Part shown: in pieces, positions 42,907 to 52,324 of the stretch
How the letters are laid out: every line of letters starts with the position of its first letter
Position numbering within the stretch: position 1 is the stretch's first letter
Source of the DNA: Chryseobacterium sp. MEBOG06
GTDB lineage: Bacteria; Bacteroidota; Bacteroidia; Flavobacteriales; Weeksellaceae
Length of the DNA: 64,000 nt
Direction of reading: 5' to 3'
Assembly: GCF_021869765.1 (NCBI RefSeq)
Contig: NZ_CP084580.1
Coordinates: 2,604,001-2,668,000, forward strand
Made by a program: the position numbers and the translations under genes
Notes under the pieces: model-generated
Databases searched by the model: none
Told to the model about the DNA's origin: nothing
Seen by the model: only the letters and a program-made list of their open reading frames with translations

Positions 42907-43437
42907 TCAGGCATTCATTTTCTTTAAAACCTTCTCAAATGTATTGATATTCCGGCTGGTGAACTGGTCTTTCAGGCTTTTCTTTCCTAAAACTTTTCCA
43001 AACACGGAATCTAATGTATTCCCTTTTGGAACCTTCCAGTAAAAAATATCGTTAACGATTTCAGCCCTTTCATTCTCAACCTGAGCCGCTTTCTGAAACT
43101 CTTCCAGCAAAACTTTTTCTACCCCGGGAATTCCTACGAAAGCGTAAATATGAAATCCTTCATTGGTTTCAAAAGGAATACTGTTCCAGAAAACCTCTGT
43201 TTCTTCCTGAGATTTTATAAACAGAAAGGCTTCATAGGAAAAACGCTCTGACATTGCTTTTTCTAACAGTAACTTTAAATCTCCGGCATTTTTATCTGAA
43301 GAAAAAACAATATTTCCGGAGGCCAGAATAGACGTTACCCCGTCCATTCCGGCTTCTTTAAAAACCTGGCAGACATCAGCCATTTTCATGTTGGTTCCTT
43401 TTACGTTAACGCCGCGGAGAAAAGCACAGTATTTCAT
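42907..43437 (-). CDS. DUF1697-domain protein
   Basis: A 176-residue protein that is almost entirely one DUF1697 domain: YCAFLRGVNVKGTNMKMADV at the start, GVTSILASGNIVFSSDKNAG, EAFLFIKSQEE, and the closing FTSRNINTFEKVLKKM. The family is widespread and uncharacterised. It is monocistronic, with a fairly GC-rich block downstream and a long gap before the next gene's stop codon. Confidence 0.93.
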   Translation of the reverse strand: MKYCAFLRGVNVKGTNMKMADVCQVFKEAGMDGVTSILASGNIVFSSDKNAGDLKLLLEKAMSERFSYEAFLFIKSQEETEVFWNSIPFETNEGFHIYAFVGIPGVEKVLLEEFQKAAQVENERAEIVNDIFYWKVPKGNTLDSVFGKVLGKKSLKDQFTSRNINTFEKVLKKMNA

Positions 43438-43533
43438 TTTTTCAGGGATTAGGTGTCATTAGAGGGTGTCAGAGAGGTATAACTATTAAAGATTAATCAT
43501 AATTTTACCTCTCTGATTTTTTAATTTTTATTT

Positions 43534-45027
43534 TTAATCTACTCTTATGTATAAATTATAATCTGTTCCGGAAGGTTTCAGATGGTAGATTTTCTCTAAA
43601 ATTTTGTTATCACTGTTCAGGTGGTCTTTCACTCTGAACTCTTTTAACAGTTTATAATGCGTCTGATAGTATTCAGAATCTGCATCATTTCCTTCGTAAA
43701 GATTTTTATAAGAAAGTAGGTATTTTGGTTTTCTGGCTTTTACGGTATTGATCCAGTAATTAACTTTATCTTTTTTGATCTCTTCCTGAATCTGCTTGTC
43801 TACCAGACCTACTTCATCAATTGTTTTTAATCCGGAAAAATAAGGTACATAGCCAGCAGGTTCCAGCAAAATCCACTGGTTTTTATCTTTTTCGTATTTA
43901 TTTAAAAATAATCCGATTGTTCTTCTGTAGTTCCACTCACCATTTCCGGTAGCAATGCAGTGAATAGTCTGGAATGCCAGCATCGGAAGGATATAAAACA
44001 GAGTAAGCATAGACAGCCATAGGTTTCTCTTCTCTTTCTGCTCCAGTACAAAGATAAGAACCGGAACGAAAAGCAGAAGCTGCGGCACCCAGTAATACCA
44101 GTCGAACAGGCTTTTCTGAGAGATAAAAAGAATTTGTTTTGTCCATCCGAAAATAAAGATGATCCATAAAAAATAGTTTCTCTTCTGTCTCTGTCTGATT
44201 AGGTAAATGAAACAAAGAAGTTCAAAAATAAGGACAATGACGGTCACAGGATTGAAATCTCCCGGAAGCTTCAGCATTCCCCAGAAGTTCCCAAAACTTT
44301 TGAAAAAATAACCGATATGCTGTTGGAAAGTAAAGCTCTCTTCATACAGAAGCTTCTTTGCAGTGATGGTATTGTTCACCACTTCTCCGAAATAAAACCA
44401 GTTAAAAGCGACTGTAAGTACCCCTCCCAGAATACCTCCGAAAATATAATTCCATCTGATTTTTCTGTTCCAGAATATATCGACAAGAAATACAATTCCT
44501 AAGAATATAACTGTATCAATTCTTGTAAACATAATCAGAACCGGAAGAAGAGTCAGCACCCATTTCTTACCTTTATTGAACCCGTAATACAGCAGTGCCA
44601 TTTCGAGAAAAAACAGAATTCCGTATTCCATTCCAAGGATTGAAATCTTAATTGCCGACGGCAGAATACCGACTAAAAATATGAAAACAGCCTTATGCCA
44701 GGGGTTTCTAAGAACCAGATGAGACAGAAATAATGTCCCTATTGTAAACAGTATTGAATTGAAGATCAAAAGAGGTTCTATAAAATATTCTTTTCCAAAA
44801 ACCAGATTAAAAATGTAGGACACAAAAACGTACAGATGTGTAGTGGACGCAGAAATTTTGGTATCTCCATTGAAACCTATTACTCCATAATCCAAAAGAT
44901 TTTGTGCTACTCTCCAGGTGATAAATGCATCTTCCTGAATGTAGTGCGTCAGTAAAAAAAGAAGTTTAAAAAGAACCGTAACAATGACGGCATAGATTGG
45001 GAACCTGCTATTTTGTGTTTCGGGCAT
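43534..45027 (-). CDS. polytopic membrane protein, GT-C-like
   Basis: A 497-residue protein with about ten hydrophobic helices up to residue ~370 and a soluble C-terminal domain. The first loop after helix 1 contains QEDAFITWRVAQNL, with an acidic residue in the place typical of GT-C glycosyltransferases, and ISASTTHLYVF follows. It may transfer a sugar from a lipid carrier, or be a mannosyltransferase-like protein of unknown substrate. It sits 90 bp downstream of the DUF2723 gene, itself GT-C-like, which favours a joint role in protein or lipid glycosylation. Confidence 0.85.
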   Translation of the reverse strand: MPETQNSRFPIYAVIVTVLFKLLFLLTHYIQEDAFITWRVAQNLLDYGVIGFNGDTKISASTTHLYVFVSYIFNLVFGKEYFIEPLLIFNSILFTIGTLFLSHLVLRNPWHKAVFIFLVGILPSAIKISILGMEYGILFFLEMALLYYGFNKGKKWVLTLLPVLIMFTRIDTVIFLGIVFLVDIFWNRKIRWNYIFGGILGGVLTVAFNWFYFGEVVNNTITAKKLLYEESFTFQQHIGYFFKSFGNFWGMLKLPGDFNPVTVIVLIFELLCFIYLIRQRQKRNYFLWIIFIFGWTKQILFISQKSLFDWYYWVPQLLLFVPVLIFVLEQKEKRNLWLSMLTLFYILPMLAFQTIHCIATGNGEWNYRRTIGLFLNKYEKDKNQWILLEPAGYVPYFSGLKTIDEVGLVDKQIQEEIKKDKVNYWINTVKARKPKYLLSYKNLYEGNDADSEYYQTHYKLLKEFRVKDHLNSDNKILEKIYHLKPSGTDYNLYIRVD

Positions 45028-45082
45028 TCTGTATTTTTAATTCCACAAATATAATCTTAAAATTCAGGATTCCCAATAATAA

Positions 45083-45108
45083 AAAAACGGAACCGAAGTT
45101 CCGTTTTT
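45083..45108 (-). terminator. terminator of the DUF2723 gene
   Basis: AAAAACGGAAC/GTTCCGTTTTT with the tetraloop CGAA, 9 bp after the stop codon, with T-runs on both strands. Confidence 0.8.
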
Positions 45109-45117
45109 AAAAGTATT

Positions 45118-48100
45118 TTATTTTGTTGCTTTGATAATCGCAGTGGTAATCTGATTTTCTTTTTCTTTCGAATAAGTAGAATCAAAAGGTTCCATTACAT
45201 CAAATAGATACTGATAGAATGGCGTGATCTTTTGAACTTCTTCAGATTCTTTCATCGCTTTTTCTTTGCCCATCTGCTCAAGATCTTTTACAAAATCATT
45301 GAACTTCTTATCAATTGGCTCTATAGATTTTACCAGATAAGCATATGCTTTTTCTTTCTGTCCAATTTTAGTATAAGCATCTGTAACTGCTGAAACTACA
45401 AGAGAATATTCCATTGGCTTTGTTCTCATCTGTCTTCTCAGATAGCTTTGGTCAGCTTTAGAAAGGCTTTGGTAATAATCGTATTCTTCAAAGATTCCTT
45501 TTTTAAGCACTTCTGCAAGCTGAAGACCTTTCTGCTCCTGTCCTGCAATAATATATCCTGATACCATAGAGCTTAGTGAACGGGGATCATTGTATTTTTC
45601 AGCAGGAATTTCTTTTGCTGCAAGATCCAGAATTTCTATTGCTTTTGCTTTCTGTCCGCTTAATGCAAGTGCTGAAGCAGCTCTGCTTGCTGACATTCTG
45701 TAGCTGATAATATTAGAAGTAGCTGTTTCGTCAAAATGAGCATTCAGATCTTTAAAGTTCCCCCATCTGAAATTTTTCACCACATTATAAAGAGAATTGG
45801 CATCTACTCTTCCCATATCACCATCAGGTGTAGGCAGTGTCTGAATTGGAACTAATCTGTAACTGAAACCGTCAAACTGAAGATAATCGTTAAGATAGAA
45901 AATATTTTCACTGTCATAGATTCCTCCTGATGAAAAGTTGATTGGACGTTTCCAGTCGAAGTTCGCCAATAGGTCCATCAGGATCAGGTTATTTTTATAA
46001 AGAGTATTTCCTTTGTAAGTAATCATAATCTGATTGGCTACATTAGGAAGGTCTGCCTGATTAATGATCCCTGCTTTTAATGCATTTTCCTTATTTACAG
46101 GAAGGATGAATTTGTTTACAGGAAGGATGTTATATTTCTCATATTTCTCTTCTCCGAAGTACATTTTCAGTAGCTGATCTTTTTCAGGGGATTTGAACTT
46201 AATGAAGTTGATTGCTTCTTTCAATGTTAAAGAATCCTGTGTAAGATATTTTCTGAAATCCTTGAACTCCGTATCCGGAACTCCCTGTTCTTTCAACATA
46301 GAGAATACTCCTTCCCAGTCATCTTTCTTCATCATATAGATCTGGTCGTTTACACCATCTCTGTAATCTTCGTGTGTAAGCTGGCTAGGAATTCCCTTTG
46401 CATTGTAAGTTCTTCTTTTCACCTGATCAAGGTTCCAGGGTGTAGACGCAAGAGTAAAGTTTACTACCTTAACGTCATCTCTGAATCTTTCCGTTTCCTG
46501 GATTGCCCAAACCGGATAAGTATCGTTGTCACCGTAAACGAACAATATGCCATCTTTCGGTAATGATTTTAAAACTGAATAAGCATAATCATAGGCTGTA
46601 TAACGGTTACTTCTGTCATGAACATTATAGTTCTGGAAGCCCATCATAAAAGGAACTCCTAATAATACAACTCCCAAAGCGATGTTAGCTCCGTTAGATT
46701 TTATTTTAAACTGTAAGAACCATAAAATAGCTCCCGCTCCCAGTCCGATCCAGATCGCAAAAGCGTAGAATGAACCTACCATTGCATAATCTCTTTCTCT
46801 AGGTTCGAAAGGTTTTACTCCTGTGTAAAAAACAATTCCCACACTGGTTATAATAAATAAGGACAGTAATGCATAGAATCTTCCAAAATCCCTGTTCAGC
46901 TGGAAAAAGAATCCAATCAATCCTAAAATCAATGGAAGGAAGAAGAAGGTTACTGTACTTTCATTTTTAAATTTAGCAGGCATTTTATCCTGATTTCCTA
47001 CAATAGCATTATCAATGAAAGGGATACCGGAAATCCAGTTTCCTTTCGTACTTTCCATGTTTCCTTCAAGGTCGTTCTGTCTTCCTACAAAGTTCCACAT
47101 CAGATATCTTACAAAATAATATCCGTTCTGGAAAGAAATGAAATAATCCATATTCTGAAGTAAAGAAGGCTTCTGTACGTTGATAAGATTGTAAGGTTTT
47201 ACTTTCAGATAATCAGAAGCAGTAATCGACTTATCTTCATACTTCGCTCTCAGTTCATCAAAAATCTGCTTAGCCTGGGGATTGTCTGCCACATCTTCAT
47301 TCGCATAATTGAATGTAAAATCAGGCGCTCCATACATTGAAATGTAGTTGGCCATTACATCTTTATCCTCGTTGAACATTCTTGGCATTAAGCTTACCTG
47401 AGACTTGTTGAATACATAATTGAATCGGTCTCCAGTTTTTCTGTACGTTCCGGTTTTTTCATCTTTTTCGTAGATTTCACCGGTCTTCTTTGTCTTAAAG
47501 CTTCCGTCTTCATTTTTTTCAATTCCGTTAGCATCAAGGAACGCGGTATAGTTTTGTCCGTAGATTGTAGGCCAGTCACCATACTGCTCTCTGTTGTAAT
47601 AATCCAGCATACCAATTGCAGTATCCGGATCATTCAGGTTCATTGGCGGGTTAGCATTCGCTCTGATTGGGATTACCATCCAGCAAGAGAAACCAATAAT
47701 CATATACACTACAGATAAAGCTATAGTCTGATATAGATTTCTTTTTGTTTTTCTGGCATATCTGATAATGAAATAGCTAAGGGCAGCCATCAGAATAAAC
47801 GCTACAATTGTTCCTGAGTGGAAAGGAAGTCCAAGACCGTTTACAAAGAATATTTCCAGTCTTCCGAACATCGTCATGATCAGAGGGAAAATAATTTTGA
47901 AAACAATGATCAGAATCGCCAGCGTAATCAGATTAGCGATGATGAAATTTTTCCATGTAAACTTGTAGTTTCTTGCGTAATATACAAGACATACCATAGG
48001 AGTTGCCAGCATACACATCATGTGTACCCCAACAGAAAGTCCTAAAACGAAGAAAATAAGGATAATCCATCTTTCACTGTCTGCTGCCTGATACTCATTT

Positions 48101-48603
48101 TCCCATTTCGTAATCAACCAGACCAAAAGAGCGATAAACATTGAAGCCATTGAGTAAACTTCACCTTCTACCGCAGAAAACCAGAATGTATCTGAGAATG
48201 TAAAGCAAAGTGCTCCAACTGCTCCTGCAAATAAAATGGAGATTTCCTGATGTTTAGTAATTTCTTCAAAATCCTTGTTTAAAAGTCTTCTCACAAAATG
48301 AGTGATCGTCCAAAACAAAAATAAAATAGTCAGCGCACTGAACAATGCAGACATCGCGTTGATCACGATGGAGTAATTCTCGCCTTTCCCTAATGCAAAA
48401 ATGGCTGCCACGGCACCCACTATCTGGAATAAAGCCGCTCCTGGAGCGTGCGTTACTTCAAGCTTTACTGCAGAAGAAATGTACTCTCCACAATCCCAAA
48501 AACTGAAATTGGGTTCTATTGTGGACAAGTACGTGAAAAACGCAATGACGAAAATCACCCATCCTGAAACGGTGTTCCATTGCCTAAAAGTCCAATTTTT
48601 CAT
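45118..48603 (-). CDS. DUF2723-domain membrane protein (GT117-like)
   Basis: An 1161-residue protein. Residues ~10-560 hold about a dozen membrane helices with the DUF2723 start WVIFVIAFFTYLSTIEP and FWDCGEYISSAVKLEVTHAP, containing the acidic D-x-G-E site of GT-C enzymes. A second hydrophobic block (570-690) and a soluble C-terminal part with DGILFVYGDNDTYPVWAIQE and helical repeats follow. Related Bacteroidota proteins are thought to be protein O-mannosyltransferase-like. It probably acts on proteins exported to the periplasm. It is the longest gene in the window, with a separate terminator. Confidence 0.93.
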   Translation of the reverse strand: MKNWTFRQWNTVSGWVIFVIAFFTYLSTIEPNFSFWDCGEYISSAVKLEVTHAPGAALFQIVGAVAAIFALGKGENYSIVINAMSALFSALTILFLFWTITHFVRRLLNKDFEEITKHQEISILFAGAVGALCFTFSDTFWFSAVEGEVYSMASMFIALLVWLITKWENEYQAADSERWIILIFFVLGLSVGVHMMCMLATPMVCLVYYARNYKFTWKNFIIANLITLAILIIVFKIIFPLIMTMFGRLEIFFVNGLGLPFHSGTIVAFILMAALSYFIIRYARKTKRNLYQTIALSVVYMIIGFSCWMVIPIRANANPPMNLNDPDTAIGMLDYYNREQYGDWPTIYGQNYTAFLDANGIEKNEDGSFKTKKTGEIYEKDEKTGTYRKTGDRFNYVFNKSQVSLMPRMFNEDKDVMANYISMYGAPDFTFNYANEDVADNPQAKQIFDELRAKYEDKSITASDYLKVKPYNLINVQKPSLLQNMDYFISFQNGYYFVRYLMWNFVGRQNDLEGNMESTKGNWISGIPFIDNAIVGNQDKMPAKFKNESTVTFFFLPLILGLIGFFFQLNRDFGRFYALLSLFIITSVGIVFYTGVKPFEPRERDYAMVGSFYAFAIWIGLGAGAILWFLQFKIKSNGANIALGVVLLGVPFMMGFQNYNVHDRSNRYTAYDYAYSVLKSLPKDGILFVYGDNDTYPVWAIQETERFRDDVKVVNFTLASTPWNLDQVKRRTYNAKGIPSQLTHEDYRDGVNDQIYMMKKDDWEGVFSMLKEQGVPDTEFKDFRKYLTQDSLTLKEAINFIKFKSPEKDQLLKMYFGEEKYEKYNILPVNKFILPVNKENALKAGIINQADLPNVANQIMITYKGNTLYKNNLILMDLLANFDWKRPINFSSGGIYDSENIFYLNDYLQFDGFSYRLVPIQTLPTPDGDMGRVDANSLYNVVKNFRWGNFKDLNAHFDETATSNIISYRMSASRAASALALSGQKAKAIEILDLAAKEIPAEKYNDPRSLSSMVSGYIIAGQEQKGLQLAEVLKKGIFEEYDYYQSLSKADQSYLRRQMRTKPMEYSLVVSAVTDAYTKIGQKEKAYAYLVKSIEPIDKKFNDFVKDLEQMGKEKAMKESEEVQKITPFYQYLFDVMEPFDSTYSKEKENQITTAIIKATK

Positions 48604-48788
48604 AGTATTAAATCAATTATGCGAAAATAAGGCTTTTATCTTATTTTATGCGGGTTTTAACAAATTTTAAAAATTTTGGCGTGGTATTTGCGACCATAGA
48701 GATGTTAAAACTGAAAATACGAAAATTTTTTTTTACCTGAACACGCCCTAGAAATCAAACAAAAGTTTAGTAATTATTTATTTTTTTG

Positions 48789-48796
48789 TATTTTTG
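48789..48796 (+). promoter_or_regulatory. -7 promoter element of the cysteine-synthase-like gene
   Basis: TATTTTTG fits TAnnTTTG, 31 bp before the ATG at 48827. A plain -33 TTG was not found. Confidence 0.4.
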
Positions 48797-48826
48797 CAGT
48801 CAGATTTTTATTGAAAATAACAAATA

Positions 48827-49864
48827 ATGAGTAATGTTTACGATAATATCCTTGGCCTGATAGGAAACACCCCTATGGTGAAGCTAAATACTGTTACAAA
48901 AGATATTCCAGCAACCGTTTATGCCAAGTTAGAATCATATAATCCTGGACATTCCACCAAAGACCGAATCGCACTTCATATTATAGAGAACGCAGAGATA
49001 AAAGGTTTGTTAAAAGAAGATTCTGTAGTTGTAGAAACTACTTCCGGAAATACAGGGTTTTCTATTGCGATGGTATGTATCATCAAAGGATATAAATGTA
49101 TTCTTGCAGTAAGTGATAAAACCAAACCTGAGAAAATCGCTTATCTGAAAGCATTGGGAGCTACGGTGTATATCTGTCCTGCCAATGTACCTGCAGATGA
49201 TCCGAGATCATATTATGAAGTAGCTAAAAGAATTGCCCGGGAAACACCTAATTCCATTTACATCAATCAATACTTTAACGAGCTGAATATTGATGCCCAC
49301 TATCAGACCACAGGTCCTGAAATCTGGGAACAGACAGAAGGTAAGATCACTCACCTTTTTGCCTGTACCGGAACTGGAGGTACGTTATCCGGTTCAGCAA
49401 AGTTTTTGAAAGAAAAAAATCCGGATATTAAAATTATCGGAGTGGATGCGGATGGCTCTATCTTGAAGAGCTTTCATGAAACAGGAGAAATTCACAAGGA
49501 AGATGTACATCCTTATCAGATTGAAGGAATGGGGAAAAACCTGATCCCTTCTGCCCTTCTTTTCGATAAGGTAGATGAATTTGTAAGGGTAAATGATGAA
49601 ATGGCAGCTTACAGAACCCGAGAGATTGCTTTGAAGGAAGCTATCATGGGAGGATATACCACCGGAGCGGTTACTCAGGGATTAATGCAGTATGCACAAT
49701 CTCATGAGCTGACGGCAAACGATATGATTGTCCTGATCTATCCTGATCATGGTTCAAGATACATCACTAAAGTGTACAGCGATAAATGGATGGCAGAACA
49801 AGGGTTTGTCAACAATTGTGTTCACAATTATGACGAAGTCTTCAAGACTGAGTTTATCAAATAA
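48827..49864 (+). CDS. cysteine synthase-family PLP enzyme, likely cysteate synthase
   Basis: A 345-residue fold-type II PLP enzyme: GLIGNTPMVKL (11-21), K45 as PLP lysine in NPGHSTKDR, the substrate loop TTSGNTGF, and the phosphate-binding GTGGTLSG. The family performs beta-replacement on O-acetyl- or O-phosphoserine. The next plus-strand gene is an alpha-oxoamine synthase of the kind that condenses cysteate with a fatty acyl group, which makes cysteate synthesis the best guess. An ordinary cysteine or cystathionine synthase cannot be ruled out from sequence alone. A terminator lies between the two genes. Confidence 0.85.
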   Translation: MSNVYDNILGLIGNTPMVKLNTVTKDIPATVYAKLESYNPGHSTKDRIALHIIENAEIKGLLKEDSVVVETTSGNTGFSIAMVCIIKGYKCILAVSDKTKPEKIAYLKALGATVYICPANVPADDPRSYYEVAKRIARETPNSIYINQYFNELNIDAHYQTTGPEIWEQTEGKITHLFACTGTGGTLSGSAKFLKEKNPDIKIIGVDADGSILKSFHETGEIHKEDVHPYQIEGMGKNLIPSALLFDKVDEFVRVNDEMAAYRTREIALKEAIMGGYTTGAVTQGLMQYAQSHELTANDMIVLIYPDHGSRYITKVYSDKWMAEQGFVNNCVHNYDEVFKTEFIK

Positions 49865-49889
49865 GAATATATAAATCACAATATAAATC

Positions 49890-49925
49890 AAGCCTTTTGC
49901 GTGTTCTACAAAAAAGGCTTTTTTA
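49890..49925 (+). terminator. terminator between the two sulfonolipid-type genes
   Basis: AAGCCTTTT/AAAAGGCTT with a 13-nt loop and a T-run. It may attenuate rather than fully stop transcription, since the next ATG is only 20 bp further. Confidence 0.7.
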
Positions 49926-49944
49926 CTTAAAATTACGATATAAA

Positions 49945-51219
49945 ATGTTGGATATTTTTGAAAGAATAAAAGAAAATCCAGGACCTCTTGGACAATTTGC
50001 AGATTATGGTGAAGGCTATTTTATTTTCCCAAGATTGGAAGGGCCTATCGGTCCAAGGATGCAGTTCCAAGGTAGAGAGGTAATTTTCTGGAGTGCCAAT
50101 GATTATTTAGGATTATGTAATCATCCTGAAGTAAAGCAGGCAGATGCTGATGCTGCTGCAGAATACGGAATGTTTTATCCGATGGGAGCAAGAGCAATGT
50201 CTGGAGAAACGGAGCAGCACCTTCAGTTAGAAAAAGAATTGGCAGACTTTGTACAAAAAGAATCAGCATATTTATTGAATTTCGGTTACCAGGGGATGGT
50301 TTCTACCATTGATGCTTTGGTAAGTAGAAATGATGTAATTGTTTATGATATGGATTCTCATGCTTGTATTGTAGATGGAGTAAGACTTCACTCAGGTAAA
50401 AGATTTACCTACAAGCACAACGATATGGAAAGTCTTGAGAAAAACCTTCAGAGAGCTACCAAAGTGGCTGAAGAAACAGGAGGAGGAATTCTTGTCATTA
50501 CCGAAGGGGTTTTCGGAATGAGAGGTCAGCAGGGAAAACTGAAAGAGATCTGCGACCTTAAATCAAAATATAATTTCAGACTTTTGGTAGATGATGCCCA
50601 TGGATTCGGAACCCTTGGTAAAACAGGAGCCGGAGCTGGTGAAGAGCAGGACTGCCAGGATCAGATAGATGTATATTTCTCAACTTTTGCTAAATCTATG
50701 GCAGGTTTCGGAGCGTTCCTTGCAGGTGACAAAGAAATCATCAGATATCTGAAGTTCAACCTTAGATCTCAGATTTTTGCTAAATCTCTTACAATGCCAA
50801 TGGTAATAGGAGGATTGAAAAGATTGGAGCTGTTGAGAACAAGACCTGAAATCAAAGCTAAACTTTGGGAAAATGTTTATAAGTTACAAAACGGACTAAG
50901 AGACAGAGGCTTCAACATTGGAGATACCAATACCTGTGTAACTCCTGTAATGATGCAGGGAACTCCGGTGGAGGCTACTCTGCTGGTAAAAGATCTTAGA
51001 GAAAACTACGGTATATTTACTTCCGTAGTCGTCTATCCGGTCATTCCAAAAGGAATGATTCTCTTAAGACTAATTCCTACTGCTTCTCATACAGATTCAG
51101 AGATTAATGAAACTCTGGCCGCATTTGAAGCTATTCATGATAAACTAGTAAGTGGTTACTATAAAGAACAGGAACAACTGTTACTACAGGAACAGGGATT
51201 AAGTTTTAAACCGATTTAA
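49945..51219 (+). CDS. alpha-oxoamine synthase, likely cysteate C-fatty acyltransferase
   Basis: A 424-residue fold-type I PLP enzyme of the serine palmitoyltransferase/KBL group. H139 (DSHACIVDGVRLHSG) stacks on PLP, D216-H219 in VDDAHGFGTLG bind the cofactor, and K250 in STFAKSMAGFGAF is the Schiff-base lysine. In Chryseobacterium and Flavobacterium, close relatives condense cysteate with an acyl thioester to start capnine (sulfonolipid) synthesis. Adjacent to a cysteine-synthase-like gene, this role is favoured over KBL or sphingolipid SPT. ATG 49945 is preferred; the longer frame from TTG 49897 includes the terminator hairpin. Confidence 0.88.
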   Translation: MLDIFERIKENPGPLGQFADYGEGYFIFPRLEGPIGPRMQFQGREVIFWSANDYLGLCNHPEVKQADADAAAEYGMFYPMGARAMSGETEQHLQLEKELADFVQKESAYLLNFGYQGMVSTIDALVSRNDVIVYDMDSHACIVDGVRLHSGKRFTYKHNDMESLEKNLQRATKVAEETGGGILVITEGVFGMRGQQGKLKEICDLKSKYNFRLLVDDAHGFGTLGKTGAGAGEEQDCQDQIDVYFSTFAKSMAGFGAFLAGDKEIIRYLKFNLRSQIFAKSLTMPMVIGGLKRLELLRTRPEIKAKLWENVYKLQNGLRDRGFNIGDTNTCVTPVMMQGTPVEATLLVKDLRENYGIFTSVVVYPVIPKGMILLRLIPTASHTDSEINETLAAFEAIHDKLVSGYYKEQEQLLLQEQGLSFKPI

Positions 51220-51231
51220 TCTTAAAAATAG

Positions 51232-51263
51232 AAAAAACCACTGATTGATTCAGTGGTTTTTTT
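51232..51263 (+). terminator. terminator of the oxoamine synthase gene
   Basis: AAAACCACTGA/TCAGTGGTTTT with a 5-nt loop and a T-run, 15 bp after the stop codon. Confidence 0.8.
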
Positions 51264-51296
51264 GTTTATAAACACATTAAAATTATAAAAAAACAA

Positions 51297-52178
51297 GTGA
51301 AACTTAGAGGTTATCTACTTGGGATTCTGTCTGCCGTTTCCTATGGGCTGATTCCAATTTTTATTCTGCCTGTCAAGCAGGCTCATTTTTCTATGGATAT
51401 AACTCTGTTTTACAGGTTTTTCATTTCTGCCTTAATGGTTGGTGGTTATCTTCTGTATTCCGGAGAAAGTTTTAAGATCAGTAAAAAAGAAGCGTTCATA
51501 TTAGCTGTTCTTGGAATCTGCTATGCTTTCTCTTCGGAGTTTTTGTTTTTAGGATATGATTTTCTCTCTGCAGGAATTGCTTCTACTGTTTTATTTATTT
51601 ATCCCGTCATTGTAGCATTGATTATGTTTTTCTTTTTTAAAGAGAAACTTACGAAACTATCCGTTGCTTCTCTTCTTCTTGCTTTTGTGGGAGTTATTAT
51701 TTTATGTTTAAAAGGCAATGGCTTCGAGATTAATTTTGCAGGATTGGGAATTGTAATGCTCAGTTCGCTTTTTTATGCACTTTATATGGTGATTGTAAGC
51801 AAGTCCAATATTAAGGTTTCCGGATTTAAGCTATCTTTTTATTCGATGCTCTTTACCTCTTTATTTTTCATGACAAAAGCCGGAATGACGAGAGAATCTT
51901 TTGCTATCCCTTCCCTATCTCTTTTTTTTAGTCTTACAACATTTGCTTTTCTTACAACGGTAATTTCCAGCTTGTGCCTGGTATTTGCTATTAAAAATAT
52001 CGGCTCTACACCGGTAGCAATTTTAGGAGCTTTAGAACCAGTTGTTGCTGTATTTATCAGTGTACTCATGTTCCATGAAAAGTTTACTTATAATCTTTTG
52101 ATCGGGATTTCCTTCATTCTTTTGGGAGTAAGTCTTAACGTTATCGGAGACCGGAAAAAAGTAAGCCCTGTCCATTAA
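51297..52178 (+). CDS. EamA/DMT-family transporter
   Basis: A 293-residue membrane protein with ten helices in two EamA repeats; the fourth helix region of each repeat is seen (FLFLGYDFLSAGIASTVLFI and ATPVAILGALEPVVAVF-like). It starts with GTG at 51297, where MKLRGYLLGILSAVSYGLIP begins; no in-frame ATG lies nearby. The substrate is unknown. It is only distantly similar to the exporter at 1307. It follows the oxoamine synthase gene after a terminator, so co-regulation is uncertain. Confidence 0.9.
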   Translation: MKLRGYLLGILSAVSYGLIPIFILPVKQAHFSMDITLFYRFFISALMVGGYLLYSGESFKISKKEAFILAVLGICYAFSSEFLFLGYDFLSAGIASTVLFIYPVIVALIMFFFFKEKLTKLSVASLLLAFVGVIILCLKGNGFEINFAGLGIVMLSSLFYALYMVIVSKSNIKVSGFKLSFYSMLFTSLFFMTKAGMTRESFAIPSLSLFFSLTTFAFLTTVISSLCLVFAIKNIGSTPVAILGALEPVVAVFISVLMFHEKFTYNLLIGISFILLGVSLNVIGDRKKVSPVH

Positions 52179-52303
52179 AACTACTATTTGATCGATATGA
52201 GTATTGTAAAAGACAGGCTGGTAAATGATCCTGCTATTCTTAACGAATTTTTCTCCCTGTTTATAATCAGGGCAAAAAATTTTTTTCTAAAAAAACTTTA
52301 GAA

Positions 52304-52311
52304 TAACTTTG
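52304..52311 (+). promoter_or_regulatory. -7 promoter element of the radical SAM gene
   Basis: TAACTTTG fits TAnnTTTG; transcription would start about 8 nt before the TTG start at 52325. Confidence 0.45.
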
Positions 52312-52324
52312 CAAAAAATTTCTG

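Noticed and set aside
43469..43516. Inverted repeat TCAGAGAGGTA/TACCTCTCTGA as terminator
   Set aside because: The loop is 26 nt and the T-run is on the plus strand, where no gene ends; too weak to call.
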